Shown: positions 1 through 8,123, numbered from the stretch's first letter. The stretch is 32,570 nucleotides of DNA from an uncultured Veillonella sp. (GCA_934202095.1 CAKPXN010000016.1:1-32570); one strand, 5' to 3'. The notes: generated by a model not told the origin, from the letters alone. A program made the numbers and translations.

Positions 1-155
1 AATATGCAATCCAAATTCAACAATTATTGATGAATGATGGCGCTGCATTATTCTTAGGTTACCCTAAAACTAATATCGTAACTGGTTCTTACTTGAAAGG
101 TGCCGTAATGTACCCAACTGATTACTACTGGATTACAAACAAAATTTCTAAATAA
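1..155 (+). CDS. ABC transporter substrate-binding protein, family 5 (3' end only)
   Basis: Only the last 50 codons are present; the reading frame enters at base 3 and ends at TAA 153-155. The visible tail contains FLGYPKTN and SYLKG followed by an aromatic-rich YYWIT ending. The complete binding protein at 1981-3543 has a closely similar tail (FLGYPKIN, SYLKG, EYYVIT), so this is very probably a paralogue: a periplasmic or lipid-anchored receptor of the DppA/OppA/NikA family that delivers peptide, nickel or a metal chelate to the permeases. A TAAGGAG ribosome binding site for the next ATPase begins directly after the stop, so it is the upstream gene of the same operon. The permease genes presumably lie to the left, outside the window. 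The ligand cannot be decided from 50 residues. Confidence 0.85.
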   Translation, partial: YAIQIQQLLMNDGAALFLGYPKTNIVTGSYLKGAVMYPTDYYWITNKISK

Positions 156-167
156 TAAGGAGCTATA

Positions 168-965
168 ATGGCAGAAAACGTACTCACAGTAGAACATCTT
201 AATATCGCGTATCAAGGCGTGCCTGCTGTTATGGATGTAAATTTTACCTTGGAACGTGGCAAGGTATTGACCATCGTAGGGGAGTCCGGATCCGGTAAGA
301 CTACCGTGATCCGTGCCCTTATGGGGTTATTGCCAGTCGGTGGTGAGGTTACAGAAGGTACATTGCTATTTAATGGTAAAGACCTTCGAAACCTTTCTAA
401 AGCCGAATGGAGATCCATACGTGGCAAAGACATGGCCATGATTTTCCAAGATAGCGGTAGTGCACTCGATCCGATTGTACGCATTGGTAAACAATTTAGA
501 GAACTATTCAAAGCTCACATTGAAATCACCAATGACGAATGTGATCGCCGTGCTATTGAATTATTAGAGTCCGTTGCATTACCTAATTGCGCAGATATCC
601 TTCGTCGCTATCCACATGAGCTATCTGGCGGTCAACGCCAACGTGTTGGTATTGCCATGGCATTAGCATTAGACCCAGCATTACTCATCGGTGATGAACC
701 AACATCTGCTCTAGACGTGACAACACAATCTCAAGTTGTTATGCAAATGATGGAATTATCTAAAGTGCATAATTCCGCTATCGTTATGGTAACCCATAAC
801 CTTGGTGTGGCGGCGTATATGTCTGATTACATCATCGTTATGAAAAAGGGCCGTGTTGTAGATGCTGGTACGCCACAAGAAATCTTAGAAAACCCATCTA
901 ACGAATATACAAAACAATTAAAAGATGCGGTGCCAACATTGGGAGGAGGTCGTTACATTGACTAA
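168..965 (+). CDS. ABC transporter ATP-binding protein, peptide/nickel type (NikD/DppD-like)
   Basis: A 265-aa nucleotide-binding subunit. Walker A is GESGSGKTT at residues 38-46, the Q-loop is in MIFQDSGSALDP, the signature is LSGGQRQRVGIA, Walker B with the catalytic Glu is LLIGDEPTSALD, and the switch His is in VTHNLG. The DP-rich Q-loop and QRQR signature are typical of the oligopeptide/nickel (PepT) importer family. At 265 aa it is closer in size to NikD or CntD than to OppD/DppD, which are about 330 aa and carry a longer C-terminal oligopeptide extension. The start ATG follows a TAAGGAG site by 5 bases. It overlaps the second ATPase by 8 bases, so the two are co-translated and probably form a heterodimer that powers the importer of the neighbouring binding proteins. 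Substrate not determined; nickel or a small metal complex is favoured only by size. Confidence 0.93.
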   Translation: MAENVLTVEHLNIAYQGVPAVMDVNFTLERGKVLTIVGESGSGKTTVIRALMGLLPVGGEVTEGTLLFNGKDLRNLSKAEWRSIRGKDMAMIFQDSGSALDPIVRIGKQFRELFKAHIEITNDECDRRAIELLESVALPNCADILRRYPHELSGGQRQRVGIAMALALDPALLIGDEPTSALDVTTQSQVVMQMMELSKVHNSAIVMVTHNLGVAAYMSDYIIVMKKGRVVDAGTPQEILENPSNEYTKQLKDAVPTLGGGRYID

Positions 966-1779
966 CTACGCAGTAGAAATTAAAAATGTATATAAACGAT
1001 TCCCACTTCCTACTGGTGGTGAACTTGAGGCGTGTAAGAATATCAATATCACCCTTGAAAAAGGGGAATCCCTTGGTATTGTAGGTGAATCCGGTTCTGG
1101 TAAAACGACATTAGTTCGTATGATTATGAAAATGTTGCCCATTACAGAAGGTGAAATCTACATTGACGGTGTTGAAATTCAACATATGAATGCAGAACAA
1201 ACAAAGGAATATCGTAAAAAAATTCAAATGGTATTCCAAGATCCATCTGCTGCATTTAACCCACGCATGAAGGTTAAGGATATTATCCTTGAACCACTCT
1301 ATAACTTTGGCATCTTGGAAAAGGGCAAGGAAGAGCAAATTGCTGGTGATTATCTTGAAATGGTAGATTTACCACGCGAATTCATGCATCGATTTCCTCA
1401 TGAGATGTCTGGCGGTCAACGTCAACGTGTGGCTATTGCACGGGCTATCGTTTTGGAACCTGAAATCCTCGTATTTGATGAAGCAACAAGTGCCCTTGAC
1501 GTATCTGTTCAAGACTCCATTGCGTATCTGTTAGCTAGATTGCAAAAGAAACGGAATTTGACATATCTATTCATCGCTCATGATATTGCTTTCATTCGTA
1601 CTATGTGCCATAAGGTTGTAGTCATGTATAAAGGGGATATCGTTGAAGAATTAGATGCGTTCCATCTAGCAGATGCTAAACATCCATATACAAAGGTGTT
1701 GTTGAGTTCTATTTTTGAAATTGGTAAACCACACAATCCATTATCGATGGATACCGTTACTAATGATACAAATATATAA
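958..1779 (+). CDS. ABC transporter ATP-binding protein, peptide/nickel type (NikE/DppF-like)
   Basis: The second ATPase of the importer. The frame is open from an ATG at 925, but the TTG at 958 is preferred: a strong GGGAGGAGGT site (941-950) lies 7 bases before it, and it gives a normal N-terminus (MTNYAVEIKNVYKRF) of 273 aa. Walker A is GESGSGKTT at residues 43-51, the Q-loop region is MVFQDPSAAFNPRM, the signature is MSGGQRQRVAIA, Walker B is ILVFDEATSALD, and the H-loop is IAHDI. The 8-base overlap with the upstream ATPase implies coupled translation. It ends 12 bases before a strong terminator hairpin, so it is the last gene of the operon. DppF/OppF proteins are usually near 310-330 aa, so this shorter form fits nickel or metallophore importers better, but that is only an inference. 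Confidence 0.92.
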   Translation: MTNYAVEIKNVYKRFPLPTGGELEACKNINITLEKGESLGIVGESGSGKTTLVRMIMKMLPITEGEIYIDGVEIQHMNAEQTKEYRKKIQMVFQDPSAAFNPRMKVKDIILEPLYNFGILEKGKEEQIAGDYLEMVDLPREFMHRFPHEMSGGQRQRVAIARAIVLEPEILVFDEATSALDVSVQDSIAYLLARLQKKRNLTYLFIAHDIAFIRTMCHKVVVMYKGDIVEELDAFHLADAKHPYTKVLLSSIFEIGKPHNPLSMDTVTNDTNI

Positions 1780-1790
1780 TTTTACTGGTG

Positions 1791-1820
1791 AAAGCCTTCG
1801 CATATGCGAAGGCTTTTATC
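1791..1820 (+). terminator. Rho-independent terminator of the ABC transporter operon
   Basis: AAAGCCTTCG (1791-1800) and CGAAGGCTTT (1807-1816) form a perfect 10-bp stem around a CATATG centre, followed by a T-rich tail (TTATCTTTTC). It lies just after the second ATPase stop codon and separates that operon from the binding-protein gene at 1981. Confidence 0.85.
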
Positions 1821-1850
1821 TTTTCTATTTGCTAAATATATATTAGATGA

Positions 1851-1879
1851 TTGAGAACTTTCGATAAATAGGATATGAT
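1851..1879 (+). promoter_or_regulatory. Sigma-70-type promoter of the binding-protein gene
   Basis: TTGAGA (1851-1856) and TATGAT (1874-1879) are separated by exactly 17 bases. The predicted transcription start, about 1886-1888, falls at the left edge of a 26-bp perfect palindrome. This arrangement suggests that the gene is regulated independently of the upstream transporter operon. Confidence 0.7.
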
Positions 1880-1886
1880 AAAGAAA

Positions 1887-1912
1887 GCAATATACCCATA
1901 TGGGTATATTGC
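1887..1912. promoter_or_regulatory. Perfect 26-bp palindrome, probable operator
   Basis: The sequence from 1887 to 1912 reads the same on both strands, with the core ATACCCATATGGGTAT flanked by GCAAT and ATTGC. It has no unpaired loop and no T-run, so it is unlikely to be a terminator. It begins 8 bases after the -10 box, where a bound repressor dimer would block initiation. The A/T-flanked CCC/GGG core resembles operators of the CsoR/RcnR metal-sensor family, but I cannot identify the regulator. Confidence 0.65.
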
Positions 1913-1980
1913 ATCGTATTCATATGAACATGTTTTGATAGACATCAAGCCGAGTATATAGATTGGTAATAGGAGATTAC

Positions 1981-3543
1981 ATGAGAAAAATAAAACGAGT
2001 ACTGGCTACGTGTACTTTATTAGGACTTGCCGTAGTTGGTCTTACTGGTTGTGGGATGAACTCTAGTGCTGATAAAGATATTTTGCGAGTAGGTGCCATT
2101 GGATTTGCTAGTACATTGGAACCTACAGAGAACTATTTTAGCTGGGTTGTAGTACGTTATGGTATTGGTGAAACACTGGTTAAATTTGATGATACGATGA
2201 AAGCAAAGCCTTGGCTTGCTTCGAAATGGTCCGTATCCGAGGATGGAAAAACTTGGACTTTCACCATTAATGACAAAGCTAAGTTTTCCAATGGTCGAAA
2301 GGTGACGGCTCAAGCTGTAAAAGAGTCATTTGAGCGTACCTTTGCTAAAAGTAATCGTGCCAAGACGTTTTTTACCTATGATTCTATTACAGCGGATGGT
2401 CAAACCTTAACGATTCATACGGATAAGGCGTACCCTAATTTGCCGGGTTCTCTGGGTGATCCCTTGTTTGTCATTGTAGATGTACAATCTGAACGAGACG
2501 GAAGAAACTTTAGTGCCGATGGTCCTATTGGAACAGGACCCTATGTGGTGACATCCTTTACCAAGGAACGTGCTGAACTAGTGGCTAATGAAAACTATTG
2601 GGATGGTGAGGTGCCGTTTAAACGTGTAGAAGTACCCGCTATCAATGATGCTAATACGAGGGCGATGGCATTGCAATCTGGTGATATCGATATGGCGATT
2701 AACATTGGACCTGGTGAGTACAGTTTGTTTGCGGATAATAAAGACTATACTGTTACAGAGGCATCATCGTTGCGCGATGTGATGGCGCGTATGAGTCAAA
2801 AAGGTGAATTGAAAGATTCTAATTTGAGGGCTGCTCTTATTGCTGGCATAGATCGTGATAGCTATGCTAAAAACCTTCTGAAAGATACATTCATAGCCGG
2901 TAAGGCGCCATTGCCACCTAGCCTTGATTATGGATTTAAACAATTAAAGGATACCAATCCATATGATCCTAATAAGGCTAAAACATTATTAGCTAAGTCT
3001 GGATGGATAGATACCAATGGGGATGTCATTGTCGATAAGAACGGTAAAAATCTGTCACTAGTTTTATATACCTATACATCAAGACCTGAATTGACGCTTT
3101 ATGCAGAAGCTATGCAGGCAGATTATAAGAAAATTGGTATTGATGTACAGATTAAAATTGTCGATTATACGATGATTGATGAACTAGCTAAAACCGGTGA
3201 TTATGATTTGTTGGTTTCTAGCGTCGTTACTGCTAATACAGGTGACCCTGTATGGTTTTTAAAACAATATTGGGGTAGTAATATAAATGGAGATAATCCA
3301 AATAACGGTTCTGGATTTAGCAATCCTCGTTTCGATGAACTTACGGCACTTGCGGGCTCTACGTTAGACGCTACAATCGCACGTAATGCTATCATCAACG
3401 CTCAACAAATTTTGCTTGATGAAAATGCAACTATATTTCTAGGGTATCCAAAGATTAATATGATTGGTAAAAGCTATCTAAAAGGGATTCACACATCACC
3501 TAGTGAATACTATGTAATTACGAAAGATTTGAAAAAAGAATAA
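1981..3543 (+). CDS. ABC transporter substrate-binding lipoprotein, family 5 (NikA/DppA-like)
   Basis: A 520-aa extracytoplasmic binding lipoprotein. The frame is open from a TTG at 1963, but ATG 1981 is chosen because AGGAG (1971-1975) sits 5 bases before it and it yields a clean lipoprotein signal: basic MRKIKR, a hydrophobic stretch, and lipobox LTGC with Cys24 as the lipidated residue. The family-5 fold is visible in GETLVKFDDTMKAKPWLASKW, SEDGKTWTFTI, KFSNGRKV, IGTGPYVV and NENYWDG. The overall pattern resembles nickel-binding NikA as well as dipeptide receptors, so the ligand is open. It has its own promoter and palindrome and is followed by a bidirectional terminator, so it is a single-gene unit that may serve the upstream importer. 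It looks like a paralogue of the partial gene at the window's left edge. Confidence 0.9.
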   Translation: MRKIKRVLATCTLLGLAVVGLTGCGMNSSADKDILRVGAIGFASTLEPTENYFSWVVVRYGIGETLVKFDDTMKAKPWLASKWSVSEDGKTWTFTINDKAKFSNGRKVTAQAVKESFERTFAKSNRAKTFFTYDSITADGQTLTIHTDKAYPNLPGSLGDPLFVIVDVQSERDGRNFSADGPIGTGPYVVTSFTKERAELVANENYWDGEVPFKRVEVPAINDANTRAMALQSGDIDMAINIGPGEYSLFADNKDYTVTEASSLRDVMARMSQKGELKDSNLRAALIAGIDRDSYAKNLLKDTFIAGKAPLPPSLDYGFKQLKDTNPYDPNKAKTLLAKSGWIDTNGDVIVDKNGKNLSLVLYTYTSRPELTLYAEAMQADYKKIGIDVQIKIVDYTMIDELAKTGDYDLLVSSVVTANTGDPVWFLKQYWGSNINGDNPNNGSGFSNPRFDELTALAGSTLDATIARNAIINAQQILLDENATIFLGYPKINMIGKSYLKGIHTSPSEYYVITKDLKKE

Positions 3544-3565
3544 GTAGTATTGATTTGAATACAAG

Positions 3566-3593
3566 AAAGGACCAGCTAGAAGGCTGGTCCTTT
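3566..3593. terminator. Bidirectional terminator between convergent genes
   Basis: AAAGGACCAGC (3566-3576) pairs with GCTGGTCCTTT (3583-3593) around a 6-base loop. A-run and T-run flanks on both sides let it serve both the plus-strand binding protein and the minus-strand gene that ends at 3608. Confidence 0.8.
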
Positions 3594-3607
3594 GTGTTGT
3601 TCAATTA

Positions 3608-4540
3608 TTATTTTTTACTGTCTACCGCATCAAGGTCATTCATATCTACCTCGTTAGCTCGGCTAATCATACGATTATATTTTACATATAATTGCGTATA
3701 CGCTTCACCATAGGAGGAGTTGATGATGATGTAATTTCGCGCTTCTGCGATAAATTCTTTTACAGCGTCTTGGTATTGTTTAACGGCTGCTTGCGTTTCT
3801 GGTTTTGTACCAGGTTGCAATTCATTTAATCGTTTTGTAATTTCTTGTAGATTGGTTTCAACCTTTTGTGTATCTGTATTACCATCAGGGTCGATAATAT
3901 CTATAGTTTGAGATAATAGAATGTTTAATTCGATAAAATTAACTGCATTAACGCGATTTTCGTTAGCGAATTCTTTCATGCGTTCTGTATACAATTCATT
4001 ATTTCGATTTTCAAGTGCTAAATCAAATGCATTGTATGCCGCATTGAATTGATCGGCTAATGGTACATATTGGCTTGCTAAGTTATCACTACCTACGTAA
4101 TTATCCTTTTCGAAGGTTCTATCAGTATAGTAGTTTTGAAGTTGGTCGGCTACAGGAATTAACTGCGATAAAATTGTGAGTAATTCGTCTGTCGCTTTAT
4201 TTACATCTTCGTATGGAGTAGAGCTTTCTTCTTTAGCTGCTTCGAGTTGAGATTTTAGTTGTTTGTAGTCAGGTAATGTAACTGACGAATTATGCGTATG
4301 ATTACGTAATTCCTCAAGGGTTGGTTGTATTTGATAGGTATAGGCAACACTATTCAAATTATATGTATCAGCTGCCTCGATATAAGGTCGCAAGGCATTG
4401 ATTTTGTCTTCGATAGTAGAACGATATAATATTGTTGTTGCTTTATTGGATAGGAAGTGATAAGCACAATAAATCCCACCACCAATAACAGCAATACCTA
4501 GAATTATGGCTAAGATTAATTTAATATAACCCTTTTTCAA
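3608..4540 (-). CDS. Membrane-anchored coiled-coil protein, DUF3829-like
   Basis: A 310-aa protein starting at TTG 4540, which has an AAGGAG site 9 bases upstream; no closer ATG gives the same N-terminus. Residues 1-8 are basic and residues 9-30 form one hydrophobic segment (LILAIILGIAVIGGGIYCAYHF), with no lipobox Cys, so it is an N-terminal anchor with the rest outside the cytoplasm. The remainder is helical and rich in Leu/Glu/Gln/Asn. A stretch reading YYTDRTFEKDNYVG followed by an aromatic/Leu spaced helix recalls the YiiG/DUF3829 lipoprotein family, which has no established function. It is monocistronic, convergent with the binding protein and divergent from the helicase. The assignment to DUF3829 rests on pattern memory only. 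Confidence 0.7.
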   Translation of the reverse strand: MKKGYIKLILAIILGIAVIGGGIYCAYHFLSNKATTILYRSTIEDKINALRPYIEAADTYNLNSVAYTYQIQPTLEELRNHTHNSSVTLPDYKQLKSQLEAAKEESSTPYEDVNKATDELLTILSQLIPVADQLQNYYTDRTFEKDNYVGSDNLASQYVPLADQFNAAYNAFDLALENRNNELYTERMKEFANENRVNAVNFIELNILLSQTIDIIDPDGNTDTQKVETNLQEITKRLNELQPGTKPETQAAVKQYQDAVKEFIAEARNYIIINSSYGEAYTQLYVKYNRMISRANEVDMNDLDAVDSKK

Positions 4541-4615
4541 TTGCCTATACTCCTTGTAAAACGTGTTTGTAAAAAATATCTATATTTTATATTCTATACA
4601 GTTGATATCAGTATT

Positions 4616-4624
4616 ATTATAGCA
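4616..4624 (-). promoter_or_regulatory. Extended -10 promoter for the DUF3829-like gene
   Basis: Read on the minus strand this is TGC-TATAAT, an extended -10 element, with an AT-rich region upstream and no good -35. It lies about 75 bases before the TTG start at 4540. The surrounding 4541-4798 region is very AT-rich and holds only the divergent promoters. Confidence 0.5.
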
Positions 4625-4757
4625 TAGATTATAGGGGCAAAAAAGATACATATAAACGATAATTATTAAATAAATATGAAAAATATATACAAAATTATAT
4701 ATATAATATTATCAAAGTTCGTTTTGGTGTATAACTCTGGGAGTAAAAGTTGTAGGC

Positions 4758-4766
4758 TGCTATAAT
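4758..4766 (+). promoter_or_regulatory. Extended -10 promoter for the helicase-NUDIX pair
   Basis: TGC-TATAAT (TATAAT at 4761-4766) is a perfect extended -10 element, 33 bases before the helicase start; no convincing -35 is visible. The leader is therefore short, roughly 25 bases, and includes the AAGGGAG ribosome binding site. Confidence 0.55.
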
Positions 4767-4798
4767 GGTATATATATGATCATGTAAGGGAGTACGCA

Positions 4799-7699
4799 AT
4801 GCAAAATTTTAAGATTATGAATAATTTTTTTACAACAGAGCTCATTGCTAATGGGGAAGGCCGTAATGTTTTATCTGCTATTGAAGACGGATTACGAAGC
4901 TGTGATGAGTTCCTTATTAGTGTTGCTTTTATAACAGATGATGGATTATTAGTTCTGAAACCAATTTTGAAAGAGTTAGAAGACAGAGGTGTAAAGGGGC
5001 GTATTTTAACTACTGATTATCTCGGCTTTAATAACCCTAAAGTATTAGATGATTTAGGAAAGTTAAAGAATATAGAACTTCGAGTATATTGCACTACTAA
5101 TGGTAGTAAGCATGGCTTTCATACGAAGGGGTATATTTTTAAACAAGAGCAGTCGTATCAAATTATTGTAGGTAGTTCTAATTTAACAATTAATGCACTT
5201 AAGAAAAATAGAGAGTGGAATACTAGGGCTAAATCTGATGTAAATGATACTTATACAAAAGAAGTGTTAGAGGAGTTTGAATTATATTGGAATTCCGAGT
5301 TTACGATGGAATATTCGGATTTCTTGCCATGGTATAGACCTAGATGGGAGCGTTCTAATCGTCTATCCTTAAAAAATATTGCCGAACAGATGAAGATAAA
5401 AGGTTCGTTGATATTAGAGCCTAATTTAATGCAACAGCAGTTTATAGATAACTTTAATGAATTACGTCGCCAGAATGAAAGTAGAGGCTTATTAATTTCG
5501 GCTACGGGTACTGGTAAAACATATGCAGCAGCATTTGCAATGCGGGAAATGCGACCTAAACGACTGTTATTTTTAGTACATCGTGAGCAAATTGCTAATC
5601 AAGCACTCAGTAGTTTTCAACGTGTATTTGATGATCCATCAATTTCTTTTGGCATTGTTTCTGGTAATGCGAAACGGTTTGATGCAGATTTTGTATTTTC
5701 TACTATGCAAATGATGGGAAGATCTGAGATTTTACATAAGTATAATCCAGATGACTTTGATTGTATTATTATTGATGAAGTACATAGAGCTGGGGCTGAA
5801 AGTTATCAAAGAATTATTGATTATTTTAAGCCAACATTCTTATTAGGTATGACTGCTAGTCCAGAACGTACGGACGGATATGATTTATATAATTTATTTC
5901 ACCATAATATCGTCTATGAAATACGCTTGGAACAAGCTTTAGAGGAAGATTTATTATGTCCATTCCATTACTTTGGTATAAGTGATCTTTGGATTGATGG
6001 TAAAGAAATTAATCTAGAAGAGGATAATATTAGCTTCTCAAATCTATCGGAAGCCGAACGCGTTGATAAAATTATAGAGAAAATTCGTTATTTTGGTCAT
6101 AGTGGTAGTCGTGTTAAGGGCTTGGTGTTCTGTAGCAATAAAAAAGAGGCTAAAGAATTATCCGATGCATTTAATCTTAGAAAATTTAGGACCATTTCGT
6201 TGACTGGTGATGATTCACAATCAAAACGAGAAGATGCTATAGCTCGCTTGACTGGTACTGGAGCTTATCAAGGCTTTGTGGATGATCAACTAGACTATAT
6301 ATTTACAGTAGATATTTTTAATGAAGGTGTAGATATCCCTGAAGTAAATCAAGTTATTATGTTACGTCAAACAGAAAGTCCTATTGTATTTATTCAACAG
6401 TTAGGTCGTGGGTTGCGTAAATTTGAAGATAAAGAATATGTGGTTATCTTAGATTTTATTGGAAACTATTCTAATAGCTACATGATCCCATTGGCCTTGT
6501 CTGGTGATAGGAGCTACAACAAGGATACTCTACGCAAATATGTACAGTCTGGCAATCGTATTATTCCAGGAACATCAACAGTTCACTTTGATGCGATAGC
6601 TAAAAAGCGTATTTTTGCTGCCATAGATACAGCTAATTTGAGTAGTGCTAAACTTATTAAGGAAGCATATCTAGATTTAAAATATAAGCTTGGGCGTATA
6701 CCTAGAATTAAAGATTTTAAGGACTATGGGTCTATTGATATTACAAAAATTTTTAATAAATATAAGTCATATCATCATTTCTTAACCCAAATAAAGGATA
6801 AAGATTATAAGATCGCTTTTACAACAATTCAGGAACAAATGTTACACTTTATCTCTCAAAAGTTAGCGACGGGGATGCGCGTTAGAGATTTATTAGCATT
6901 GCAACTTCTGTTAGCAGGTCGGAATAATATTATTCAATCTGTAACGGACCTTTTAAGAGGCGAGTATAATATTGAATTGTCTGATATTGGAAAAACTAAT
7001 CTCATTAATCTTTTAAGCAATCAGTTTTCTGTGTCATTAACTAAAAAGACTTTTAAAGATTGTATATTTATTGAGGCTGATGGTTGTGACTATTCCATAT
7101 CAAATACTTTTAAAAAGGCGCTAGAAGCTGATGCTTTTAGAGAGCATATTCAAGAGCTCATAGAATTTGGCCTAGATAGATATCATAGTAAATATGAGCC
7201 ATCTATCTTGAAACCAACGCCATTCGCTCTTTATGAAAAATATAATTATGAGCAAGTATGTCAATTGTTAGAATGGGCACAAAATGAAGTGCCATTAAAT
7301 ATTGGCGGATATAAATATCATCGTGATACTAAGACGTATCCCCTATTTATAAACTATCATAAAGATGAAGGAATACAGGATAGTATAAAATATGAGGATA
7401 GATTTGAGTCTCCTACTTTGCTAAAAGCAATCTCTAAAAATAACCGGTCCTTTACATCTGATGATGTAATAACTGCATTTGATGCAGATAAACTAGGTGT
7501 GGCCATGCACTTGTTTATGCGTAAAAATAAAGATGATGAAGAATCAAAAGAATTTTATTATTTAGGTCCTATCCATTCGACGGGGCGAGAAAATGCAGAG
7601 GAGATTATGATGGCAAGTGACACAAAGGCTGTAGAGCTTGAGTATAGATTAGATATTCCTGTACGTGATGATATATATGACTATTTATTAAATGGATAG
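4799..7699 (+). CDS. PLD nuclease-SF2 helicase fusion with C-terminal DUF3427
   Basis: A 966-aa three-part protein. Residues about 10-175 are a phospholipase-D-like domain with HxK (H108, K110), GSSN (125-128) and a downstream Glu (E139), the pattern of PLD-type endonucleases. Residues about 205-570 are a superfamily 2 helicase: motif I ATGTGKT (235-241), II DEVH (326-329), III TAS (352-354), V FNEGVDIPEV, VI QQLGRGLR (533-540). From about residue 600 onwards it matches my memory of DUF3427, including the KYHRDTKTYPLFINY region. Start ATG has AAGGGAG 6 bases upstream. Codon use is more AT-rich than in neighbours, with many ATA and AGA codons, suggesting horizontal acquisition. The NUDIX gene follows within 14 bases. 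Such fusions occur sporadically in bacteria and are suspected of defence or DNA-repair roles; the function here is not known. Confidence 0.9.
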   Translation: MQNFKIMNNFFTTELIANGEGRNVLSAIEDGLRSCDEFLISVAFITDDGLLVLKPILKELEDRGVKGRILTTDYLGFNNPKVLDDLGKLKNIELRVYCTTNGSKHGFHTKGYIFKQEQSYQIIVGSSNLTINALKKNREWNTRAKSDVNDTYTKEVLEEFELYWNSEFTMEYSDFLPWYRPRWERSNRLSLKNIAEQMKIKGSLILEPNLMQQQFIDNFNELRRQNESRGLLISATGTGKTYAAAFAMREMRPKRLLFLVHREQIANQALSSFQRVFDDPSISFGIVSGNAKRFDADFVFSTMQMMGRSEILHKYNPDDFDCIIIDEVHRAGAESYQRIIDYFKPTFLLGMTASPERTDGYDLYNLFHHNIVYEIRLEQALEEDLLCPFHYFGISDLWIDGKEINLEEDNISFSNLSEAERVDKIIEKIRYFGHSGSRVKGLVFCSNKKEAKELSDAFNLRKFRTISLTGDDSQSKREDAIARLTGTGAYQGFVDDQLDYIFTVDIFNEGVDIPEVNQVIMLRQTESPIVFIQQLGRGLRKFEDKEYVVILDFIGNYSNSYMIPLALSGDRSYNKDTLRKYVQSGNRIIPGTSTVHFDAIAKKRIFAAIDTANLSSAKLIKEAYLDLKYKLGRIPRIKDFKDYGSIDITKIFNKYKSYHHFLTQIKDKDYKIAFTTIQEQMLHFISQKLATGMRVRDLLALQLLLAGRNNIIQSVTDLLRGEYNIELSDIGKTNLINLLSNQFSVSLTKKTFKDCIFIEADGCDYSISNTFKKALEADAFREHIQELIEFGLDRYHSKYEPSILKPTPFALYEKYNYEQVCQLLEWAQNEVPLNIGGYKYHRDTKTYPLFINYHKDEGIQDSIKYEDRFESPTLLKAISKNNRSFTSDDVITAFDADKLGVAMHLFMRKNKDDEESKEFYYLGPIHSTGRENAEEIMMASDTKAVELEYRLDIPVRDDIYDYLLNG

Positions 7700-7713
7700 G
7701 TGTGGATTGTATA

Positions 7714-8112
7714 ATGACTAGAAAACATATAGAAGTTGTTGCTGCCATAATTCAAAAGGGTAACGCTATATTAGCGACTCAACGAGGATATGGTGATTTA
7801 AAAGATGGTTGGGAGTTTCCTGGCGGTAAGATTGAACCTGGAGAAGCGCATGATGAAGCTTTGATTCGTGAAATTAAAGAAGAATTACAAGCAAATATTA
7901 ATGTAGGTGAAAGACTAATTACTGTTAACTATAATGGTTATGAAAAATTTGATCTTACTATGCATTGCTATTTGTGTACGTTAACAGCTGACTCACACGT
8001 TACATTGTTAGAACACGAAGCAGCTAAATGGTTGACTAAAGAGACGTTGTATTTGGTGGATTGGTTGCCGGCGGATATAGAGGCGGTTGATGCATTATAT
8101 AAACGTTTATAA
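7714..8112 (+). CDS. NUDIX hydrolase, MutT-like (8-oxo-dGTP/nucleotide pyrophosphatase)
   Basis: A 132-aa NUDIX protein. An in-frame GTG at 7702 is possible, but ATG 7714 gives the usual MutT N-terminus (MTRKHIEVVAAII) and has AGGTGTGG about 8 bases upstream. The NUDIX box runs from Gly38: G-x5-E44-x7-R52-E53-x2-E56-E57, with the final consensus Gly replaced by Gln59; all metal-binding acidic residues are kept. WEFPGGKIEPGE is typical of MutT enzymes that hydrolyse oxidised or modified (d)NTPs to the monophosphate. It starts 14 bases after the helicase stop and shares its promoter, so it is the second gene of that unit. Either nucleotide-pool cleaning or a partner role in the helicase system would fit; the actual substrate cannot be read from sequence. 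Confidence 0.88.
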   Translation: MTRKHIEVVAAIIQKGNAILATQRGYGDLKDGWEFPGGKIEPGEAHDEALIREIKEELQANINVGERLITVNYNGYEKFDLTMHCYLCTLTADSHVTLLEHEAAKWLTKETLYLVDWLPADIEAVDALYKRL

Positions 8113-8123
8113 TTGAGATTCAT

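Noticed and set aside
925..957. Upstream ATG start for the second ABC ATPase
   Set aside because: The strong GGGAGGAGGT site lies downstream of that ATG and fits the TTG at 958.
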